Below, in pieces: positions 47,623 to 51,666 of a stretch of 51,666 nucleotides of DNA. Within the stretch, counting starts at the first letter, position 1, and the number at the start of each line of letters is the position of its first letter. The translations under genes were made by a program, and so were the position numbers. The DNA is from Rubellimicrobium aerolatum (lineage in GTDB: Bacteria > Pseudomonadota > Alphaproteobacteria > Rhodobacterales > Rhodobacteraceae), in NCBI RefSeq assembly GCF_017872975.1, contig NZ_JAGGJP010000019.1, positions 1 through 51,666 on the forward strand, given 5' to 3'. Below the pieces are notes generated by a model. That model was not told the DNA's origin. It did no database searches and worked only from the letters and a program-made list of their open reading frames with translations.

Positions 47623-50235
47623 ATGATCGAAGGCGTGATCGCCCTGGAGAACGCGGTCCTGGAGGGCCGCGCGGAGCAGTCCTACTGGGACGCGCCCCAG
47701 AGCGACCAGATCGAGGGCTTCGCGACCGAGTTCAGCGTCGATGCCGGCGAGGCGGTCCGCTTCAAGGTCAACGTGAACGGCGCGGCGGCCGACGACCTGC
47801 CCTATCGGATGGAGATCTTTCGGCTGGGCCATTACGGCGGCGCGGGCGCGCGCGAGGTGGCCGAGATCCTGAACCCCGACGGCACGGTGCAGCCGCCGCC
47901 CCTTTGGGACGAGGCGCGGGCGCTGGTGGACGCGGGCAACTGGTCGGTGACCGACGAATGGGTGGTGCCCGCCGACGCGGTGTCGGGTGTCTATCTCGCG
48001 CGGCTCCAGCGGCTCGACGCGGAGGGGGCCCCCGTCGAGGGGGCGACCAACCAGATCCCGTTCGTCGTGCGCGAGGACGACCGGGCGGCGGACATCGTGC
48101 TCCAGACCTCGGACACGACGTGGCACGCCTACAACGCCTGGGCGGGGAACAACGGCGAGGCGGGGCCGAACTTCTACGGCGACCCCTCGGGCCGGGTGAA
48201 CCACCCGCCGGTGGCCGATCCGGGCCTCGGGGCGCAGAACCGCGCCTATGCGCTGAGCTACAACCGGCCCTTCATCACGCGCGGCGGCGGCGGCGCGGCC
48301 TGGGGCGGGCAGAACTACCTGTTCGGCGCCGACTACGCCGCGATCTCGTGGCTGGAGGAGAACGGCTACGACGTGTCCTACATCTCGGGCGTGGACACCG
48401 ACCGGCTCGGGGCGGACTACCTGCTGAAATACGACGCCTTCATCTCGGTCGGCCACGACGAATACTGGTCGGGCGACCAGAGGGCCAACGTGGAGGCGGC
48501 GCGGGACGCGGGCGTCCACCTGCTGTTCTGGTCGGGGAACGAGGTCTACTGGAAGACCCGCTGGGAGGCGTCGATCAGCGCCGACGGGACGGCGCACCGC
48601 ACGCTGGTCTGCTACAAGGAAACCTGGGCCAACGCCGACCCCAACGCCGCGCCCGAGGACTATGCCAACCTCGATCCCTCAAGCATCTGGACGGGGACGT
48701 GGCGCGACACGCGCTTCCTGCGGGCGCGGGACGAGGCCGGCACCTACATCGCCGGCGGCACCGCGCCCGATCCGATCTCGGGCCTTTATCCCAACTGCCA
48801 TTGCGCGGAGAACGCGCTCACCGGGCAGTTCTTCGTGGCCGACGGGACCGGCGAGTTCGGGGGCGCGCTGGACGTGCCCGCCTCGCACGGGGCGCTGCGG
48901 GTCTGGCGGAACACGGCGGCGGCGGACGGCGAATTCGACCTGGCGCCGGGGATCATCGGCTACGAATGGGACCTGGTCCCCGACGACGCCAACCGGCCGC
49001 CGGGCCTCGTGGAGTTGTCCGAGACGGTCCTGCCCTGGGGCCAGCTCGTCAACGACATGGGCAACCTCGCCGCACCGGGCCGGGCCACGCACAACCTCAC
49101 GCTTTACCGGGCCGAGAGCGGGGCGCTCGTGTTCGGGGCGGGGACGGTGTTCTGGTCCTGGGGCCTGAGCGACGCGCATGACGGGTCGCCTTACGACGCC
49201 CGGGCCGAGAGCGCGGCGATCAAGCAGTTCACCGTCAACCTGCTGGCCGACATGGGCGTCCAGCCCGCCACGCCCGAGCCGGGGCTGGCCCGGGCCCGGC
49301 CCTCGACCGACCGGGCGGGCGCGCGGGCGACGCTGGACGGGCTGCCCACGCACGTCCCGGCGCAGTCGCCCGTCCTCCTGACCGGGACGGCGACGGACGA
49401 CGACGGCGACCCGGCGACGACGGACGGCGTGGTGGCGCTGGTCGAGGTCTCGGTGGACGGCGGCCGGAGCTGGCACCCGGCGCAGGGCACGACGCGCTGG
49501 CGCTACGCCTGGCAGCCCGAGGCGGAGGGGCCGCACGAGATCCGGGCGCGGGCGATAGACGACAGCCTGAACGTCGCCGGGCTGGCCCTCGACGGCGGAC
49601 GGGTGCAGGTGACGGCCCCGCTCCGGCCCGCGACCTTCAGCCTGTTCGAGGCGACCCGTCCGCCGCAGGCCGACACGGTGGTCTTCGACGACGGCCGGTC
49701 GGTGCAGCTCGGCATGAGGTTCCAGGTCGGCCTGCCGGGCGAGGCCACCGGCATCCGCTACTGGCGCACCGACGCGGACGCGGGCGACTCCGACATCCGC
49801 CTGGGGCACCTGTGGCGGGACGGCGACGGCGCTCTGCTGGGGACGGCGACCATCGCCTCGGGGTCGGGGCAGGTCGGCTGGCAGGAGGGGACCCTGCCCG
49901 AGCCGGTGCCGCTGGAGCCGGGGACGGGCTACATCGTGTCCTACCTGACGGCGAACGACTACCTGGCGACATCGGGGTTCTTCGCCGCCGCGAACGAGGC
50001 GGCTTTCGACGGGGTGGAGGACGGGGCCTTCTCGGACCCCTTCGGCGTGATCCGGGCGTTGCCGGACGCGGCTCCGGGCGGGAACGGGGTCTTCCGCTAC
50101 GGCGGTGCGCTGGTCGCGCCCTCCGAGACCTTCGTGTCGTCGAACTACTGGGTGGACCTGAGCTTCCGCCCGACGGTCCCCGAGGCCCATGTCGATCTGC
50201 GGCAGTCCGAGGATCTCGCGTCCGGGCCGCCGTGA
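47623..50235 (+). CDS. large N,N-dimethylformamidase beta-like protein with DUF4082
   Basis: An 870-residue protein. Residues about 10-560 resemble the large (beta) subunit of N,N-dimethylformamidase (VRFKVNVNG, YRMEIFRLGHYGGAGAR, FISVGHDEYWSG, HLLFWSGNEVYWKTRW). An Ig-like segment (about 586-666, VALVEVSVDGGRSWHPA) and a C-terminal DUF4082 domain (about 668-855, GIRYWRTDADAGDSDIRLGH, SNYWVDLSFRP) follow. The extra domains suggest a secreted or surface polymer-binding enzyme rather than a DMF hydrolase. No classical signal peptide is seen. ATG 47623 follows GGAGGCGCGC. Confidence 0.8.
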   Translation: MIEGVIALENAVLEGRAEQSYWDAPQSDQIEGFATEFSVDAGEAVRFKVNVNGAAADDLPYRMEIFRLGHYGGAGAREVAEILNPDGTVQPPPLWDEARALVDAGNWSVTDEWVVPADAVSGVYLARLQRLDAEGAPVEGATNQIPFVVREDDRAADIVLQTSDTTWHAYNAWAGNNGEAGPNFYGDPSGRVNHPPVADPGLGAQNRAYALSYNRPFITRGGGGAAWGGQNYLFGADYAAISWLEENGYDVSYISGVDTDRLGADYLLKYDAFISVGHDEYWSGDQRANVEAARDAGVHLLFWSGNEVYWKTRWEASISADGTAHRTLVCYKETWANADPNAAPEDYANLDPSSIWTGTWRDTRFLRARDEAGTYIAGGTAPDPISGLYPNCHCAENALTGQFFVADGTGEFGGALDVPASHGALRVWRNTAAADGEFDLAPGIIGYEWDLVPDDANRPPGLVELSETVLPWGQLVNDMGNLAAPGRATHNLTLYRAESGALVFGAGTVFWSWGLSDAHDGSPYDARAESAAIKQFTVNLLADMGVQPATPEPGLARARPSTDRAGARATLDGLPTHVPAQSPVLLTGTATDDDGDPATTDGVVALVEVSVDGGRSWHPAQGTTRWRYAWQPEAEGPHEIRARAIDDSLNVAGLALDGGRVQVTAPLRPATFSLFEATRPPQADTVVFDDGRSVQLGMRFQVGLPGEATGIRYWRTDADAGDSDIRLGHLWRDGDGALLGTATIASGSGQVGWQEGTLPEPVPLEPGTGYIVSYLTANDYLATSGFFAAANEAAFDGVEDGAFSDPFGVIRALPDAAPGGNGVFRYGGALVAPSETFVSSNYWVDLSFRPTVPEAHVDLRQSEDLASGPP

Positions 50236-50568
50236 CGGCGCCCGCCGCGCGGGCCCGGCCGCCGGCCCGATCCGTTCCGGGACCGTGGCGGATGAGCCGA
50301 CGGGCGTGACCGGCACGGCGCCCCAGGCATCGCCCCCGCGCCATCGGCGAACGGCGGTGCCGTTCGGGTGTTCGGGCGGCGGTGAACCCCGGTGCCGAAC
50401 GCGAAGGGATCCAATACGCTGCCGCAGTGCGTCTTCTTGAAAGGACGAGGAAAAAGATGGTGCTGCGAGAGAGGATTGAACGCCCCGGTTTTGGCTTCGG
50501 ACCCCTTGTTTGTAAGGCTTTCGTCGCGCCTCTGGCAAGGCTGGTGTAGAACCCCGGTGGATAAGGGG
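50236..50568. other. intergenic boundary region with drop in GC
   Basis: From about 50400 the sequence is visibly less GC-rich than the rest of the window. It holds a tRNA 3'-end fragment and no recognisable gene. Confidence 0.6.
50458..50481 (-). other. tRNA 3'-end fragment, candidate attachment site
   Basis: On the minus strand GTTCAATCCTCTCTCGCAGC then ACCA is the T-loop, 3' T-stem, acceptor strand and CCA of a tRNA (it fits a tRNA-Thr-like GCTGCGA acceptor), followed by a T-rich run. No matching 5' acceptor GCTGCGA is found within 100 bases, and the 5' half does not fold as a tRNA. A serine recombinase gene begins about 90 bases away, so an att remnant is likely. Confidence 0.6.
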
Positions 50569-51243
50569 TCACGGGAGGACTTCCCCGCCTGCCAGCCGTT
50601 CAAGCACCCGCTGGACTTGCGAGGCCGACCACGTTCCGCCCCGCGCGGTGGACACCCCAGCCCCGTTCAGCGCATCCGCAATGGCCCGCAAGGTCTCCCC
50701 TTGTGACCGCAGGGGCTGGACGATCCCGGCGACCCGTTCCGCGTTGGCCCTGGCCTGAGCCTGGACAGCGACGTTCCGGGCATCTGTCTTGTCCCGCAGC
50801 CCCCCGAGCTTCACGCCACGGGCTTTGGCCTGTCCAAGAGCGGCCCTGGTTCTAGCGCTGATGAACTCCCGTTCCTGCTCGGCAAGAGCGGCATAGATAT
50901 GAAGTTGGAACTTGTCCGCGTGGGGCATGACTGCAACCCGTAGGCGCACCTTTGGGTCGTCCATGAGGGGGGCGATGAACGACACCTTGCGGGACAGCCT
51001 GTCGAGCTTGGCAACCAGCAGCGTTGCACCTGTCTGGCGGACCAGTGCCAGTGCCTTTCCTAGCTCGGGCCTCTCGTCCTCGGTCCCGCTCTGCACGTCC
51101 GTGAAGGTGCCCATCACTTCCCACGGAACATCGGCAAATCCTTCAAGGAACAGCTTCACGTCCCGCTCCTGCGCCTCAAGGCCCAACCCTGACCGGCCTT
51201 GCTCCTTCGTGCTGACCCGGAAGTAAGTTACATAACGCTGCAT
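50569..51243 (-). CDS. serine recombinase (resolvase/invertase family)
   Basis: A 224-residue protein. The catalytic domain opens YVTYFRVSTKEQGRSGLGLE with catalytic Ser11, and LLVAKLDRLSR carries the conserved active-site Arg/Asp region. EREFISARTRAALGQAKARGV forms the long helix. The C-terminal HTH (LRAIADALNGAGVSTARGGTW, WSASQVQRVLERL) binds DNA. The length fits small resolvase-type enzymes rather than large phage integrases. Lower GC than neighbours and the adjacent tRNA fragment mark it as part of a mobile or integrated region continuing beyond the window. Confidence 0.9.
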   Translation of the reverse strand: MQRYVTYFRVSTKEQGRSGLGLEAQERDVKLFLEGFADVPWEVMGTFTDVQSGTEDERPELGKALALVRQTGATLLVAKLDRLSRKVSFIAPLMDDPKVRLRVAVMPHADKFQLHIYAALAEQEREFISARTRAALGQAKARGVKLGGLRDKTDARNVAVQAQARANAERVAGIVQPLRSQGETLRAIADALNGAGVSTARGGTWSASQVQRVLERLAGGEVLP

Positions 51244-51571
51244 CGCTGAACCCCTGTGCCTGTGACAAGAGGTTTAGGGCAGGCTGTTGCAAACGTCAAC
51301 GTTCGTTGTGAGTGTTACAAAGAGGGGTCAGACACGACGGGCGGGGGCGGCGCAGCGCCCATCCTCAAGGCCGGGGAGCGATGCGCCCGATCCAAGCAAC
51401 ATCCGCCTGCCTCATGCCGCCTCGCCCCTCGCCCATCAGGCCCCACCCCCACACGGGGGACTCACGCGGGAAGCCTTAGACATGATTGCCCTCTCACGGT
51501 GCTGCGGAGAACATCCGGGGGGTTCTCTCCTCGGTGTCCTTGCTCCGCACCGTCACGACAGCCTTGGCGAT
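51244..51571. other. non-coding region with a nested inverted repeat
   Basis: ACGGTGC (51496-51502) pairs with GCACCGT (51547-51553), and an inner GGAGAAC/GTTCTCTCC pairing lies inside (about 51506-51530). It could be a small structured RNA or an element end. The plus-strand open frame here has no family resemblance. Confidence 0.45.
51271..51299 (-). promoter_or_regulatory. promoter of the serine recombinase gene
   Basis: On the minus strand TTGACG (51299-51294), a 17-base spacer and TAAACC (51276-51271) lie about 30 bases before the ATG at 51243. Confidence 0.6.
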
Positions 51572-51666
51572 TGACCTGCTGCCCGTTTTCTGGACCGCGC
51601 CGAGCTGGACTTTTCCAGTTTAGGCTTGGGCCGAGGAGACGGAGAGAGACCATGAAGAGATCGAAG
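51572..51666 (+). mobile_element. left end of an IS3-family-like insertion sequence
   Basis: TGACCTGCTGCCCGTTTTCT begins at 51572 and resembles an IS3-type terminal repeat. About 80 bases later a purine-rich ribosome-binding site (GGAGACGGAGAGAGACC) leads into an ATG whose first codons match IS3 OrfA. The rest lies outside the window, so the family is inferred from about 95 bases. Confidence 0.55.
51652..51666 (+). CDS. start of transposase OrfA (truncated by window end)
   Basis: ATG at 51652 reads MKRSK and runs off the window. MKRSKF-type starts are typical of IS3-family OrfA proteins, and the upstream GGAG is well placed. Only five codons are visible. Confidence 0.5.

Noticed and set aside
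50458-50540. A complete minus-strand tRNA gene
   Set aside because: The 3' end is tRNA-like, but the T-stem 5' strand is mispaired and no acceptor 5' strand or anticodon arm with U33 can be built.
51287-51574. 95-residue plus-strand open frame after the recombinase
   Set aside because: No family resemblance, no Shine-Dalgarno sequence, and it overlaps the recombinase promoter and an inverted repeat.

Overview
The window is a very GC-rich alphaproteobacterial chromosome segment, most likely from the Rhodobacteraceae and plausibly a Rubellimicrobium-like genus. This is inferred from the miaB-phoH-ybeY-corC-lnt-metK order, a SAM/SAH riboswitch directly before metK (a class known from Rhodobacterales), irr next to fabABI, VPLPA-CTERM proteins, and GTTC-N7-GTTC SOS-type boxes.

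Layout. 1-918: 3' end of a secreted RTX protein. 1000-4134: minus-strand accessory genes (TetA-like MFS pump, alpha/beta hydrolase, DUF1697 protein, VOC protein). 4188-6728: fabI-fabB-fabA on the minus strand, divergent from the iron regulator irr. 7402-18441: a dense plus-strand housekeeping run (miaB, phoH, ybeY, corC-type gene, lnt, SAM/SAH riboswitch, metK, Gfo/Idh/MocA oxidoreductase, trmB, aroA, a small membrane protein, cmk). 18442-30209: a small minus-strand gene with no stop of its own, an acyltransferase, rpsA with a strong terminator, a di-haem peroxidase, ihfB, lapA-like gene, trpF, two VPLPA-CTERM genes, trpB, and a secreted Gly/Ser/Asp-rich protein paired with a membrane-anchored LuxR-type regulator. 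30274-34791: DUF2237 gene, pth, two SMR exporters flanking rplY (one is a guanidinium exporter behind a guanidine-II riboswitch), and an MFS gene. 34796-39352: amylosucrase, a GGDEF-EAL protein, and trpA away from trpFB. 39353-41153 holds no convincing gene but contains a periodic cluster of palindromic repeats. 41154-47428: two paralogous PhnB/VOC genes, a Pmp3-like peptide, ychF, clpS, and a DNA-repair pair (DUF4130-UdgX and its radical SAM partner). 47623-50235: a large N,N-dimethylformamidase-like/DUF4082 protein. 50458-51666: edge of a mobile region, with a tRNA 3'-end fragment, a serine recombinase and the left end of an IS3-type element.

Most notable: four GTTC-N7-GTTC (alphaproteobacterial LexA-type) boxes cluster between 41.7 and 47.5 kb. 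Two overlap the promoters of the radical SAM and UdgX genes. One sits inside the spacer of a near-consensus sigma70 promoter for a small VOC-like gene, and one lies upstream of that gene's paralogue. This suggests a local DNA-damage-inducible module. Other regulatory finds are a terminator-shaped hairpin just before the rplY ribosome-binding site (candidate L25 attenuator), two riboswitches, and a dispersed intergenic repeat family with six copies. No search or folding program was run; everything is by eye.
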